Assembly (NCBI RefSeq): GCF_026626745.1
Contig: NZ_JAPNJW010000001.1
Location: forward strand, 3,456,001 to 3,520,000
Length of the DNA stretch: 64,000 bases
DNA from: Nannocystis sp. RBIL2
GTDB taxonomy: Bacteria; Myxococcota_A; Polyangia; Nannocystales; Nannocystaceae
Direction of reading: 5' to 3'
Shown here one piece after another: positions 1-9,006 of this stretch. The notes under the pieces were generated by a model. It saw only the letters and a list, made by a program, of their open reading frames with translations, was not told the DNA's origin and did no database searches. Positions within the stretch are counted from its first letter, which is position 1. Every line of letters begins with the position of its first letter. The translations under genes were made by a program, and so were the position numbers.

Positions 1-258
1 GTCAGCGCCAACTTCTGGACCTGGCACGACGCGGCCGACAACCCGGCGATGTACGTCGAGTGGGGCTACGCCGACAACACCACCGGCAACACGCTCTACT
101 TCAACGAGCAGCTGTCCGGGTGGGTCCTTCACGACATCCTGCCCCTGCTCGACCCGAACAAGTCGCTGGTCCGCCTGCAGGTCTGGGGCTACAACGGCGG
201 CCAGGCGCTGCCCGACATCACCCGCTTCGACAGCTTCCGCCTGTGCCGCAACCCGTGA
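1..258 (+). CDS. C-terminal end of a secreted or surface protein (5' truncated)
   Basis: The reading frame is open from the first base of the window and stops at 256-258, giving the last 85 residues of a larger protein. The segment is rich in Trp, Tyr, Asn and Asp (WTWHDAADNPAMYVEWGY near its start), a composition common in extracellular beta-sandwich domains. It ends shortly after a single Cys (RLCRNP). No family is recognised. The following gene starts 50 bp downstream on the same strand. Function is unknown; only the coding status is reasonably sure. Confidence 0.6.
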   Translation, partial: VSANFWTWHDAADNPAMYVEWGYADNTTGNTLYFNEQLSGWVLHDILPLLDPNKSLVRLQVWGYNGGQALPDITRFDSFRLCRNP

Positions 259-310
259 GCGCCGCGCTCGCCGCGGCGGTGGCATCGCCGGGCGTCTTGG
301 GCTATCCCCG

Positions 311-2062
311 GTGCGCATGCGCTCCCGCCCGCTCGCCCTCGCCACCCTCTCACTGACGCTCGCGAGCGGCTGCCTCAAGATCCCGACCGAGGCGTCCAAG
401 TCCCCGGAGACAGGTTCCGAAGGACAGGTCACGCTGTCGTGGCCCGGCGCCGCGGTCGACAAGCTGTACCGCCCGGGCGAGGTCCGGGTCTACACGATGA
501 TGCAGAGCGGCAAGCCGATCGGCACCTCGTGGGGCCGCTACGAGGGCCCGGTCGACGGCGAGCCCGGCCACTTCCGCTTCGCCACCCGCATCGAGCTGCG
601 CCCGCCCGGCCGCGACGGCAAGCCGGCCGAGCCGCTGCGCAGCTCCGGCGAGATCGTGGTCGACGCCCGCGGCGACCTGGTCCGCGGCTTCGAGCGCAGC
701 AACGCCGCCGAGCTGACCTTCGAGCGCAAGGGCGACGCGATCCACTTCAGCTCCGGCCGCGAGCGCGACGAGATCACGTACCGCAGCGGCGACGCGTTCA
801 TGGCCTTCTCGGCGATCTTCCACGAGGAGCTGATGTTCGGCCTGCGCCGCCTCGAGGTCGGCGAGCTGGCGTGGCGCCTGGTCAGCCTGTCGGGCTCGAT
901 GCCGACCGAGTGGACGGCGACGCTGACGATCCCCGACCCCGCGGCCCCCGGCCGGGCCACGGTCAAGACCAACCTCGGCGAGACGATCGAGCTGCGCGAC
1001 GGCCGGATCGAGAAGATCCAGATCGAGGCCGACGACGTCGAGGTCCAGGTCCCGGTCCAGCCGCCGACCTGGCCCGAGTGGGCGATCGCGGGGCCACCTG
1101 TCCTCGAGTACAGCCCGCCGCCGGGCGCCAAGTTCACCCGCCGCGAGGTCGAGCTGCCCGGAAGGCCAGGTGAGCCCGCGCTCGCCGGCGAGGTCCTGCT
1201 GCCGCCGGGCAACGGCCCGTTCCCCGGCGCGCTGCTGCTGCCCGGCACCGGCCAGCAGGACCGCTTCGGCTTCGCCGGCCCGCCGCCGGTCGACCTCGGC
1301 AGCCACAGCATCACCGACGCCCTCGCCGAGGCCGGCTTCGCGGTCCTCCGCTTCGACGAGCGCGGCTTCGGCAGCAGCGCCGAGGGCCCGGTCTCGTACC
1401 TCGGCCAGCTCGAGGACGCCCGCCGCGCGCTGCGGACCCTGCTGGTCCAGGACGAGGTCGACCCCGACCGCATCGTCCTCGTCGGCCACGGCGAGGGCGG
1501 CTGGAAGGCGCTCGCCCTGGCCGCCGAAGACCCGGGCGTGAAGGCGGTGGCCCTGCTCGCCACGCCCGGCCGCCCGTACGAGCAGATCCTGCGCGCGCAG
1601 GGCGAAGCGGCGCTGCAGGCGGTGCCGCCCCAGCTCCGCGACGACGCCAAGAAGACGCAGGAGAAGACGCTGCAGGCGCTCAAGACCGGCCACAACGTGC
1701 CGCCCGAGCTGGCCGCGCAGGCGCTGTGGGTGCGGGAAATCTTGCAGGTCTCACCCGAGGCGCTGATCGCCGGCGGCGAGGCGCCGCTGTGGATCGCCCA
1801 GGGCAACAAGGACTTCGAGGTCGACCCCAATCGCGACCCGCAAGAGCTGATGAAGCTGGCCAAGCGCCGCAAACGCAAGGCCGAGCTCAAGCCGTTCGCC
1901 GACCTCGACCACCTGTTCAAGCCCGAGCCCGAGAACTCCAACCCGTCCCGCTACCTCGACGCCGCCCGCACCGTCGACCGCGCGTTCCTCGGCCAGCTCA
2001 CGACCTGGCTGCAAGGCCAGGTCAAGCCCGCCGCGGCGCCCGCCAAGCCGCGCGGCAAGTGA
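311..2062 (+). CDS. Lipoprotein with a C-terminal alpha/beta-hydrolase domain, nucleophile Ser missing
   Basis: The 583-residue protein begins with a lipoprotein signal (LTLASGC, Cys near residue 21), so it is predicted to be membrane anchored outside the cytoplasm. The start is GTG 311 or ATG 317. Residues to about 270 form an unrecognised domain. From about 300 the protein looks like an alpha/beta-hydrolase: LLPGTGQQDR (oxyanion-type loop), FDERGFGSS, then the nucleophile elbow VGHGEGGW. In active esterases and peptidases of this fold the elbow is GxSxGG. Here the codon at the nucleophile position (residue 394) is GGC, Gly. Candidate acid (KDFEVD, about residue 503) and His (DLDHLF, residue 534) remain. 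It may be a non-catalytic binding protein or use another residue. It ends 40 bp before a palindromic terminator cluster. Confidence 0.75.
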   Translation: MRMRSRPLALATLSLTLASGCLKIPTEASKSPETGSEGQVTLSWPGAAVDKLYRPGEVRVYTMMQSGKPIGTSWGRYEGPVDGEPGHFRFATRIELRPPGRDGKPAEPLRSSGEIVVDARGDLVRGFERSNAAELTFERKGDAIHFSSGRERDEITYRSGDAFMAFSAIFHEELMFGLRRLEVGELAWRLVSLSGSMPTEWTATLTIPDPAAPGRATVKTNLGETIELRDGRIEKIQIEADDVEVQVPVQPPTWPEWAIAGPPVLEYSPPPGAKFTRREVELPGRPGEPALAGEVLLPPGNGPFPGALLLPGTGQQDRFGFAGPPPVDLGSHSITDALAEAGFAVLRFDERGFGSSAEGPVSYLGQLEDARRALRTLLVQDEVDPDRIVLVGHGEGGWKALALAAEDPGVKAVALLATPGRPYEQILRAQGEAALQAVPPQLRDDAKKTQEKTLQALKTGHNVPPELAAQALWVREILQVSPEALIAGGEAPLWIAQGNKDFEVDPNRDPQELMKLAKRRKRKAELKPFADLDHLFKPEPENSNPSRYLDAARTVDRAFLGQLTTWLQGQVKPAAAPAKPRGK

Positions 2063-2070
2063 GCGCACGA

Positions 2071-2130
2071 GAGGACATGCCCTCGCGGACATGTCCTCCC
2101 GCGCATGTCCCTCAGGACATGTCCCTTTTT
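2071..2130. terminator. Palindrome cluster acting as terminator between convergent genes
   Basis: Three to four overlapping copies of the window-wide palindrome lie between the hydrolase stop (2062) and the mtnA stop (2130). The best hairpin is CATGTCC-CTCA-GGACATG at 2104-2121, followed by TCCCTTTTTT. This is the shape of a Rho-independent terminator for the plus-strand gene, and the symmetry would also serve mtnA on the other strand. Confidence 0.65.
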
Positions 2131-3185
2131 TAGGTATCCATCAGCGCCGACAGCGTGGCCGGGCGGAACACCCCGCGCTCGGTGACGAACGCGGTGACGA
2201 GCTCGGCCGGGGTCACGTCGAAGGCGGGGTTGCGGGCGCCGACGCCGGCCGGGGTCATGCGCCGGCCGCCGTGGAGGTGGACCTCGTTGTGGTCGCGCTC
2301 CTCGATCGGGATCTCGGCCCCGCTCGCGGTGGCAGGGTCGATCGTCGACCACGGCGCCGCCACGTAGAACGGGATCTGGTGGTAGCGGCACAGCACCGCC
2401 ACGGTGTAGGTGCCGATCTTGTTGGCGACGTCGCCGTTGCGGGCGATCCGGTCGGCGCCGACGATGGCCGCCTGGATCTCGCCGCGGGCCATCAGCGCGC
2501 CGGCCATGTTGTCGGCGATGATGTCGACGGGGATCCCGTCGTGCCGCAGCTCCCACGCGGTCAGCCGCGCGCCCTGCAGCACCGGTCGCGTCTCGTCGGC
2601 GAGCACGCGCAGCTTCTTGCCGTTCGCGTGGGCCCGCCGGATCACCCCGAGCGCGGTGCCCCAGCCGGCGGTCGCCAGCGCCCCGGTGTTGCAGTGCGTC
2701 AGCACCGTGCCGACCTCGGGCATCAGCGGCGCGCCGTGGTCGGCCATCGTCAGGCACGCGCGCAGCTCGTCGTCGACGTAGCGCAGCGCCGCCGCGTGCA
2801 GGTGCCCGCGCACGCCGGCGACCGCGAGCCCGGCCGGGCACTCGGCCAGCGCGCCGCGCATGTGGGCGATCGCGTGGAACAGGTTGACCGCGGTCGGCCG
2901 GGTCCGCGCCAGCCGCTCGCACGCCATCAGGCACGACTCGCGGAACATCACCGTGTCGTCGGAGAAGCGCCACGACGACGCGACGAGCCCGAGCGCCGCG
3001 GCGCAGCCGATCGCCGGGGCCCCGCGCACCGCCAGCCGCTCGATCGCCTCCGCCACCGACTCGACGTCCTCGAGATCGAGCCAGTCCTCGCGCTCGGGCA
3101 GCGAACGCTGGTCGAGCAGGTGCAGCACCCGGCCGTCAGGGCTGAGCTTGACCGGACGGAGCATGGCGCTGGATTCGCTGGTCAT
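2130..3185 (-). CDS. mtnA: S-methyl-5-thioribose-1-phosphate isomerase
   Basis: MtnA converts methylthioribose-1-phosphate to methylthioribulose-1-phosphate in the methionine salvage pathway, in the cytoplasm. The 351-residue product carries the family signatures RGAPAIG (substrate binding), [15 protein letters not shown] with the catalytic Cys, [17 protein letters not shown], and DNMAG...[19 protein letters not shown] with the catalytic Asp. Length fits the family (about 340-370). The chosen start is ATG 3185-3183, which overlaps the gatB TGA by 4 bases (ATGA). The longer open frame upstream lies inside gatB. It is the last gene of a gatC-gatA-gatB-mtnA operon, an unusual partner for the amidotransferase. 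No other methionine-salvage gene is seen in the window. Confidence 0.92.
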   Translation of the reverse strand: MTSESSAMLRPVKLSPDGRVLHLLDQRSLPEREDWLDLEDVESVAEAIERLAVRGAPAIGCAAALGLVASSWRFSDDTVMFRESCLMACERLARTRPTAVNLFHAIAHMRGALAECPAGLAVAGVRGHLHAAALRYVDDELRACLTMADHGAPLMPEVGTVLTHCNTGALATAGWGTALGVIRRAHANGKKLRVLADETRPVLQGARLTAWELRHDGIPVDIIADNMAGALMARGEIQAAIVGADRIARNGDVANKIGTYTVAVLCRYHQIPFYVAAPWSTIDPATASGAEIPIEERDHNEVHLHGGRRMTPAGVGARNPAFDVTPAELVTAFVTERGVFRPATLSALMDT

Positions 3186-4651
3186 ATCGTGTCGTCTCCT
3201 GGGGGCGGCGAATGTAACGCCACCACGAGGAGTTTGTGGACGCGTTGCGGGTCGGCTCGACCCCGCAGCACCTGCATGACCCGACCAATAAGGTATCCCC
3301 ATAACTCCGCCTTTCCTGCGCGATACTGCGCCACCTGCCGCGGGTAACCACGCAGCACGCTGACGATCGCGGCAGTCAGCGCCGCGTCGTCGTCCTCGAG
3401 GACCAGGCCCTCACGCGCGGCGATCCCCCCCGGGACGCCGCCCTCTTCCACCAGAAGATCCAGGATCTGTTTCGCCGCCGGTGCGCTGACCTCGCCGCAC
3501 TCGAGCATACGGACGAGCTCGGCGAGCGCCGCGGGCACCACTTTCGCAGACGCCAGCTGCGCCGGCGGCACGCGCCCGATCAGCTCGACCGTCAGCCACT
3601 TGCACAGCCGCCGCGCCAGCGCCGGCCCGCGCGGGCCGAGGCTGTCGAGCGCCGCGTCGAACCAGTCCCCGAGGACAGGTTCGTCGACCAGCGTGCTCGC
3701 CTCGAGCGGCGTCAGGCCGAGCACGCAGTAGCGCATGCGGGTCCGTTCGGGCAGCTCCGGCAGGCTCGCGCGCGCCGCCGCTGCCGCCGCCGGATCGACG
3801 CGCAGCGGCGGCAGATCCGGCTCGGGGAGCCAGCGGTATTCGAGCTCTGTCTCCTTCACGCGCATCACCTGCACCGCCGCGCGGGCCGAGTCGTAGCGCA
3901 GCGTCACCGGCGTGACCGGCACTCCTGCGGCAAGCAGCGCCTCCTGGCGCTCGACCTCGGCCGTCACGGCCCGCTCGATGAAGTTGAACGAGTTGAGGTT
4001 CTTGATCTCGCAGCGCACCCCCGGCGCCGAACATGCGCGCCGCTGCAGCGAGACATTCACGTCGCAGCGGAGCGAACCATCCTCCATCGTGGCATCGGAC
4101 ACACCGAGGCGGAGCAGCAGCAAGCGCAGCGCCCGCAACACCCGCGCAGCCTCCGCAGCGCTGCGGATCACAGGCGCAGTCACGATCTCGACCAGCGGCG
4201 CGCCGGCGCGGTTGTAATCGAGCAGCGCGCCGGCGTGGACCTTCGCGGCGTCCTCCTCGAGGTGCAGCCGCTGCAGCGCGACCGTCCGCGTCGCCCACGG
4301 CCCCACCTCCGGATCGGGCACCTCGATCGCGCCGCCGCGGGCCAGCGGGCGCGCGTGCTGGCTGATCTGATAGCCCTTCGGCAGATCGGGATAGAAGTAG
4401 TGCTTGCGGTCCCAGCCGCTCTCCTCGGCGACCTCGCAGCCGAGCGCCGCTGCCAGTCGCACCGCCAGCGCCACCGCTTCGGCGTTGACCGTCGGCAGCG
4501 TCCCCGGCAGCGCCCAGGTGTACGGGTCGGTGGCCGAGTTGGCCGCAGCGCCAGGGTTTTTTAAAGGACAGGCGGAGAACAGCTTGCTCGCGGTCTTCAG
4601 CCGGCAGTGGACCTCGAGCCCGATCACCGGGACGAGCTCGGCCGCAGTCAC
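3182..4651 (-). CDS. gatB: Asp-tRNA(Asn)/Glu-tRNA(Gln) amidotransferase subunit B
   Basis: GatB is the tRNA-binding kinase subunit of GatCAB, which makes Gln-tRNA and/or Asn-tRNA by transamidation. The 489-residue product has the N-terminal signature [18 protein letters not shown], then [34 protein letters not shown], and a C-terminal GatB/Yqey-like region. The GTG start at 4651 overlaps the gatA stop (GTGA). Two Cys-containing metal-site positions common in other GatB proteins are not conserved, because the sequence after SKLF reads [14 protein letters not shown]. That stretch and the [10 protein letters not shown] stretch coincide with remnants of the interspersed palindrome (about 4560-4572 and 3666-3682). 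The enzyme is otherwise complete. Confidence 0.95.
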   Translation of the reverse strand: MTAAELVPVIGLEVHCRLKTASKLFSACPLKNPGAAANSATDPYTWALPGTLPTVNAEAVALAVRLAAALGCEVAEESGWDRKHYFYPDLPKGYQISQHARPLARGGAIEVPDPEVGPWATRTVALQRLHLEEDAAKVHAGALLDYNRAGAPLVEIVTAPVIRSAAEAARVLRALRLLLLRLGVSDATMEDGSLRCDVNVSLQRRACSAPGVRCEIKNLNSFNFIERAVTAEVERQEALLAAGVPVTPVTLRYDSARAAVQVMRVKETELEYRWLPEPDLPPLRVDPAAAAAARASLPELPERTRMRYCVLGLTPLEASTLVDEPVLGDWFDAALDSLGPRGPALARRLCKWLTVELIGRVPPAQLASAKVVPAALAELVRMLECGEVSAPAAKQILDLLVEEGGVPGGIAAREGLVLEDDDAALTAAIVSVLRGYPRQVAQYRAGKAELWGYLIGRVMQVLRGRADPQRVHKLLVVALHSPPPGDDTI

Positions 4652-6459
4652 GCGCCCTCCGGACCGGCGAGCAGGCGCGCACGCCAGGGCGTCGCCGCCT
4701 CGAACGCCGCCGCGATCGCCAGGAGCCGCCCCTCCTCGAGCCGCCGACCCACGAGGTGGAGCCCGATCGGCAGCGCCGGCGCGCCCGCAGTCAGGCCGCA
4801 CGGCAGCGACAGCGCCGGCAGCCCGGCCAAACTGGCGGCCACAGTGAAGCGATCGACGGCGAGGTCGGCCGCGGTCCGAACCGCGCCCTGGCTGTCCTCC
4901 AAGACAGTTTTAAAAATCGGCACGCCGGCCTCCGCGCAGGTCGGGCTGGCCACGGCGTCACAGCGCTCGAGCGCCGCCTGCAGCCCGGCCGTCGCAGTCG
5001 CCCGGGCCGCCCGGGCCCGCGCCAGCACGTCCGGACGCGCCTGCAGCCACGCCCCGAGCACCAGCCGGCGCTTGACCTCGAGCCCGAAGCCGGCGCCCCT
5101 CGTCGCGGCCGCCGTCGCCGCGAAGCTGTCCTTCGGGACACACAGCCCGAAGCGCACCCCGTCGTAGCGGGCCAGGTTGCTCACGGCCTCGACCGCCGAC
5201 AGCGCCGCGTAGGCAGTCAGCGCCTGCGCCGGGTCCGGCAACGCCACCTCGACGATCGCCGCCCCGGCGCCGGCCAGGGTCGCCAGCGCCGCCGCGAACG
5301 CCTCGGCCACCGCCGGCTCGACGCCCGCGAGCCCGGCCCGGTCGACCCCGATCGTCACCCCGCGCAGCCCGTCGCTCCGCCCGCGCGCCGCCATGGCCGC
5401 GTAGTCCGGCACCGGCGCGCGCAATGACGTGCTGTCCTCGGGGTCATGTCCGGCGAGACAGGCGAGGACGCGGGCCGCGTCGTCGACGGTGCGCGCCAGC
5501 GGGCCGACCGTGTCGAGGCTCGAGGCGAACGCGACCAGCCCGGCCCGCGAGACCCGGCCCCAGGTCGGCCGCACGCCGACGAGCCCGCAGCGGGCCGCCG
5601 GCACGCGGATCGATCCGCCCGTGTCGCTGCCGAGGGCCACCGCCGCCGCCCGCCCCGCGACCGCAGCCGCGGCCCCGCTCGACGAGCCCCCGGGGACATG
5701 TCCCGAAGACCAGGGGTTGCAGGGCCCGCGCCACCCTCGGTCCGACGAGTCCGCAAGGACATGTCCAGAAGACCATCCATCCGTCCCCGCCGCCTCGCGC
5801 GACGAGCTCGTCGAAACATGTCCTGAAGACCAGGCGCCTGCGGCCCCGCCCGCCGCCTCGCCGACGTGCCCCGAAGGCCATCCGGCCGCCGAAGTCTCAG
5901 CCGCGCGCCGCGGGGTCCCCGACCCCGCGCCGCTCGAGCCGGCCCGTTCGCCTCGGTCGATTGCCTCTCGAGACATGTCTCTCGGAGCATGTCCCGAATG
6001 CACCCCCCCGCCTCGCCTGTCCTCGGGGACATCCGCGCACAGGTCCCCGTGCGCGCCCATCCCGAACTCGTCGAGCGCCAGCTTGCCGAGCAGCACCGCC
6101 CCGGCCGCGCGCATGCGTCGGACCTGAGCGCCGTCGTACGGCGGGACCCAGCCGGCGAGGATCCGCGAGCCCGCGGCCGTCGCCACCCCGGCGGTCACCA
6201 GGCTGTCCTTCAGGCCATACGGCACCCCCGCCAGCGGACCGAGCGACTCGCCGCGGGCCCGCGCCGCATCGATCGCAGCGGCCTCGGCCAGCGCCAGCGC
6301 CGGCGTCGTGCGCACATAGGCCCCGAGGCGGCCGGCCGTGTCCTCGACCTGGTCCAGGTAGGCCCGGGCCACCTCGACCGCGGCGATCGTCCCGGCCCGC
6401 ACCGCGTCGGCGAGCTCACCGGCGGAGAGTGCGACGATCCACGCGCGGTCCGCGGTCAC
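4648..6459 (-). CDS. gatA: Asp-tRNA(Asn)/Glu-tRNA(Gln) amidotransferase subunit A with a large internal insertion
   Basis: GatA is the amidase subunit that releases ammonia from Gln for GatB. Amidase-signature landmarks are present: GVPYGLKDS (catalytic Lys), PGGSSSGAAAAVA, and ALGSDTGGSIRVPA (nucleophile Ser), followed by RVSRAGLVAFASSLDTVGP. At 603 residues it is about 110 longer than the usual 485-495. The excess is one block at about residues 137-246 (DNA 5720-6050), between LDEFGMGAHGD and NPWSSGHVPGG, made of degenerate repeats encoding W-S-S-G-H-V. The start is GTG 6459, overlapping the gatC TGA by 4 bases. The block is in frame and both flanks are intact, so the gene is probably functional. 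Confidence 0.93.
   Translation of the reverse strand: MTADRAWIVALSAGELADAVRAGTIAAVEVARAYLDQVEDTAGRLGAYVRTTPALALAEAAAIDAARARGESLGPLAGVPYGLKDSLVTAGVATAAGSRILAGWVPPYDGAQVRRMRAAGAVLLGKLALDEFGMGAHGDLCADVPEDRRGGGVHSGHAPRDMSREAIDRGERAGSSGAGSGTPRRAAETSAAGWPSGHVGEAAGGAAGAWSSGHVSTSSSREAAGTDGWSSGHVLADSSDRGWRGPCNPWSSGHVPGGSSSGAAAAVAGRAAAVALGSDTGGSIRVPAARCGLVGVRPTWGRVSRAGLVAFASSLDTVGPLARTVDDAARVLACLAGHDPEDSTSLRAPVPDYAAMAARGRSDGLRGVTIGVDRAGLAGVEPAVAEAFAAALATLAGAGAAIVEVALPDPAQALTAYAALSAVEAVSNLARYDGVRFGLCVPKDSFAATAAATRGAGFGLEVKRRLVLGAWLQARPDVLARARAARATATAGLQAALERCDAVASPTCAEAGVPIFKTVLEDSQGAVRTAADLAVDRFTVAASLAGLPALSLPCGLTAGAPALPIGLHLVGRRLEEGRLLAIAAAFEAATPWRARLLAGPEGA
5690..6035. repeat. In-gene repeat block within gatA
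   Basis: Copies of the window-wide palindrome sit at about 5695-5711, 5758-5774, 5816-5831, 5868-5880, 5972-5995 and 6015-6032. The three best copies share about 30 bases (GACGAG, then ACATGTCC, then GAAGACCA), with starts 60 and 58 bases apart. On the coding strand they read W-S-S-G-H-V followed by a Ser-rich stretch. This is the same segment that forms the start of the catalytic cis-Ser loop (WSSGHVPGGSSSG), so the block looks like tandem duplication of that loop-coding segment followed by decay. Confidence 0.75.
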
Positions 6460-6773
6460 GACCCGCCGCCCTCGCGTGACTGCGGCGACACATCGGCCGC
6501 CGCGAACGCGGAGACCCGCACCAGGCCGTCGGGGGTGGTCGACGGCACCCCCGCGAGCGCCTGCGATTGCGGCAGCGCCGGGCCCGGGACGTCTGCGCGC
6601 AAGACCTGCTCTGCGCGCTGGCGGGCGTCCGGCGCAGCCTCCGCAGGGGGGTCCGGCAGGGCCCGAAGGCTCGCCAGGACCGGCTGGAGCGCCGCCGAGA
6701 TCGCCCGCGCCTCGCCAGCGGTCAGATCGACGAGAACCGCGCGTGCGAGCGCCACAGCCGCTTCGGGGTCCAT
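6456..6773 (-). CDS. gatC: Probable Asp-tRNA(Asn)/Glu-tRNA(Gln) amidotransferase subunit C
   Basis: This 105-residue protein starts at ATG 6773 and is the first gene of the gat operon; its TGA overlaps the gatA GTG. The N-terminal MDPEAAVALARAVLVDLTAGE resembles the GatC helix that begins with a Glu-x-Val/Leu-Ala-x-Leu-Ala pattern. The C-terminal VRVSAFAAA occupies the place of the GatC motif LRxD...PxxxxG...FxVPxV. Sequence conservation is weak, as is usual for GatC, so the call rests mainly on size, fold-like N terminus and position. GatC stabilises the GatA-GatB complex. Confidence 0.75.
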   Translation of the reverse strand: MDPEAAVALARAVLVDLTAGEARAISAALQPVLASLRALPDPPAEAAPDARQRAEQVLRADVPGPALPQSQALAGVPSTTPDGLVRVSAFAAADVSPQSREGGGS

Positions 6774-6862
6774 GCGGGTGCGGCAGCCTACCACAGGGGT
6801 CGTGATCGCCGCGTTGCCCCGCTTCCGTGACTTGGCCGCCGGGCCGCGGTAATTCTGGATCC

Positions 6863-7831
6863 GTGACCGACCGCCCCGTCGCCTGTCGCCGGCCCGCCGC
6901 TCTGGGCCTCATGCTCGCCGCCGTGATCGCGGCGTGCAGCGGCGTCGACGAGCCGGGCGAGCTGGGCCTTCTGCCGCAGGAGTCCGGCGAGCCGGCCGCG
7001 GCCTCGCGCCTCGCCCAGATCCGCGTGGTCGTCCAGCCGCCGGGCGAGTACGGCGGCGACGAGCCGGCGCTCGAGGTCGCGGCGGTGTTCGCCCAGTACC
7101 GCGGCTACGACGAGGCCGCCGCGCGCACCCGCCTCGACCTGCCGCGCCCGCCGGCCGAGCGCCTGCGGGCCGGCCACTGCGTCCCCAGCGACCAGCTGCT
7201 GGCCGGCGACGAACCTGTCTCCAAGGACACTGTCTCGAAGGACAGCAGCGGCGCGCGCGAGCTGATCCTGCTCGACGCCGGCAACCTCAGCCTCGGCCTC
7301 GGCGACGCCGCGATCGACGTGCCGCTCGCGCTGCTGCCCGACCTGGTGCCGACGATCTCCGGCGTGACCTACGACTACCTAAGCGACAGCCTGCCCGCCG
7401 GCGCCTGGCCGCCAGGCGAGCCGGCCCCGTCCGAGCTGGTCATCCGCGTCGACGGCGAGGGCGACGAGCTGCCCGGCTTCACCCTGCGCCCGCGCCTGCC
7501 CGAGCCGGCCCTGCTGTCCGGCGCGATCGACCGCGACCGCGACGAGCTCCGCCTCGAGTGGCGCCCCGACGGCCGCGAGCCGCTGATCCTGCGCCTCGTC
7601 AGCCTCATCGGCGGCGAGCCGGTCGGCGAGGAGCTCACCTGCGTCGCCCGCGACGACGGCTCGTTCGTCGCCGACCTCGACGAGCTGCACGCGCTCGGCC
7701 TCGACGGCGGCCCCGGCACCGCCCTGCGCGCGTCGGCCACCCGCTCCGACCGCACCGTGTTCGACGCCGGCGAGTTCGTCGGCGCAGAGGCCGTGGTCGA
7801 GGTCCGCACGGTCACCGTGATCGGCGGCTGA
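6863..7831 (+). CDS. Lipoprotein of unknown function
   Basis: The GTG start at 6863 gives a 322-residue protein with signal peptide VACRRPAALGLMLAAVIAAC and a lipobox ending in Cys. The N-terminal half contains EYGGDEPALEVAAVFAQYRGYDEAAARTRLDLP. The rest is Asp/Glu/Leu/Arg-rich with several beta-strand-like stretches and no recognised domain. An in-frame double copy of the window-wide palindrome (7214-7245) encodes EPVSKDTVSKDSSGA, which looks like a sequence-neutral insertion between two domains. It is divergent from gatC and convergent with the next gene. Confidence 0.75.
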   Translation: MTDRPVACRRPAALGLMLAAVIAACSGVDEPGELGLLPQESGEPAAASRLAQIRVVVQPPGEYGGDEPALEVAAVFAQYRGYDEAAARTRLDLPRPPAERLRAGHCVPSDQLLAGDEPVSKDTVSKDSSGARELILLDAGNLSLGLGDAAIDVPLALLPDLVPTISGVTYDYLSDSLPAGAWPPGEPAPSELVIRVDGEGDELPGFTLRPRLPEPALLSGAIDRDRDELRLEWRPDGREPLILRLVSLIGGEPVGEELTCVARDDGSFVADLDELHALGLDGGPGTALRASATRSDRTVFDAGEFVGAEAVVEVRTVTVIGG

Positions 7832-7844
7832 GCCGGCCTCGAGC

Positions 7845-7890
7845 GGCCTTCGGGCCATGTCCTCGAGGACATGGCGCCAGAGACATGTCC
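7845..7890. repeat. Perfect palindrome at a convergent junction
   Basis: A 22-base perfect palindrome at 7854-7875 (GCCATGTCCTC and its complement) lies between the lipoprotein stop at 7831 and the stop of the opposing gene at 7910. It is followed by a partial copy (GACATGTC, 7882-7889). The symmetry would let it terminate or punctuate both transcripts. Confidence 0.7.
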
Positions 7891-7909
7891 GTGGCGCCCC
7901 ATCATAGCC

Positions 7910-8419
7910 TCACGAGTCGAGCTGGCAGCCGGGGTCGTCGATGCGGCCGTCGACCGCGGGGAACTGGCACAGCACGCGCGTGCCGGGGCGACCGACCTGC
8001 AGCTTGACCGCGGTGAACTCGATGTCGGTGGGCGACACTCGCCATTCGGGGCCCGGACAGACCTCGACGGCCGCGACCTCGGGCGGGCTGGTGCGGACGA
8101 AGAAAGTGGCCTCGCGCCCGGCCTTGCGGGTCACCGCGGTGCCCTTGAGGACCATCGGCAGGGCGAACGGCTGGGTCGCCCGGGCCCGCGGCTCGACGCA
8201 GGAGCCGCTCACCAGCCCCCGCGCGCGCACCAGCACCGGCGCCGGGCCGACGTCGCCGGCGGCGAAGCTGCCGGACGCGACGAAGGTGAGACCGTCACGG
8301 AACACCTCGAGGTCGGTCACCCGCGGGCCCGCGCCGGCGCTCTCGCTCGCCGCTGCGAGCGTCGACGCCAGCGCGCCGACCAGCGCCAGCGTGGTCATCG
8401 TCACAATCAATGTACGCAT
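7910..8419 (-). CDS. Exported protein of unknown function
   Basis: The ATG at 8419 is preceded by GGAG at a suitable distance and gives 169 residues beginning with a signal peptide (MRTLIVTMTTLALVGALA, cleavage probably after STLAAA). The mature part contains three Cys residues (GSCVEP, EVCPGPEW, VLCQFPAV, plus a fourth in DPGCQLDS at the C terminus), suggesting two disulfides. No family is recognised. An alternative ATG lies 12 bases upstream. Confidence 0.7.
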   Translation of the reverse strand: MRTLIVTMTTLALVGALASTLAAASESAGAGPRVTDLEVFRDGLTFVASGSFAAGDVGPAPVLVRARGLVSGSCVEPRARATQPFALPMVLKGTAVTRKAGREATFFVRTSPPEVAAVEVCPGPEWRVSPTDIEFTAVKLQVGRPGTRVLCQFPAVDGRIDDPGCQLDS

Positions 8420-9006
8420 CGCTCGCTCCATTCCTCGCACCTAACTCTGACCTCGCCTCCGGCAGCGGACGAGTCGACGTGATCACAACCACGGACGCCG
8501 CCGTCGCTGCGCGTGGGGTGGGTCGCAACGGGCGCGGCGGCTCGTGGCCCCCGCCGCGCTCCGCGGGCCCAGGCAGCCGCTCTGCCGGCCCCCCACGGCC
8601 GCGCCGGCTCGCGCCTGGCCTTTGAGACAGCCGGGGACGCAGCCCCCCCGCCACACCGCCGTCACAGGGCGAATGCTCACCTGTCCTCGCGGACATGCGG
8701 TGCGCAGCTCGCCCGGGTCGCAGCTCGTGGCAGCAGCGTCCGCAGACACCGACCTGTCCCCACTGCGACGCCGCGCGAGCCAGCGCCCGCCGCCGCGACC
8801 GAGCTCGCCGCGCGAGCCAGCACCTGGACTGCGATCGCACTCGCCGCGCGGTCCGGTGCCTGTCACCGCGACTGCGACCACGCCTGTCACCGCGACTGCG
8901 CCCACGCTAGCCGCGCGAGCGCACACGTTCGCCGCGACCTCGACCACCCCGACCTCGCCGCCGCGCCCCGTCCAGCGACCTGGCACTTGTCCTCACGGAC
9001 ATCTCG
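8420..9006. other. 587-bp intergenic region, no gene seen
   Basis: No credible coding frame was found. The stretch holds two hairpins of the palindrome family (TGTCC-TCGC-GGACA at 8682-8695 and TGTCC-TCAC-GGACA at 8988-9001). It also holds a simple-sequence region around 8860-8900 built on CTGTCACCGCGACTGCG. The first hairpin is in the promoter region of the preceding minus-strand gene; the second lies just past the murE stop and may terminate it. Confidence 0.5.

Noticed and set aside
350..1693. Long minus-strand frame opposite the lipoprotein hydrolase
   Set aside because: It is a shadow of the real gene caused by high GC; Arg/Ala/Gly-rich composition with no motif.
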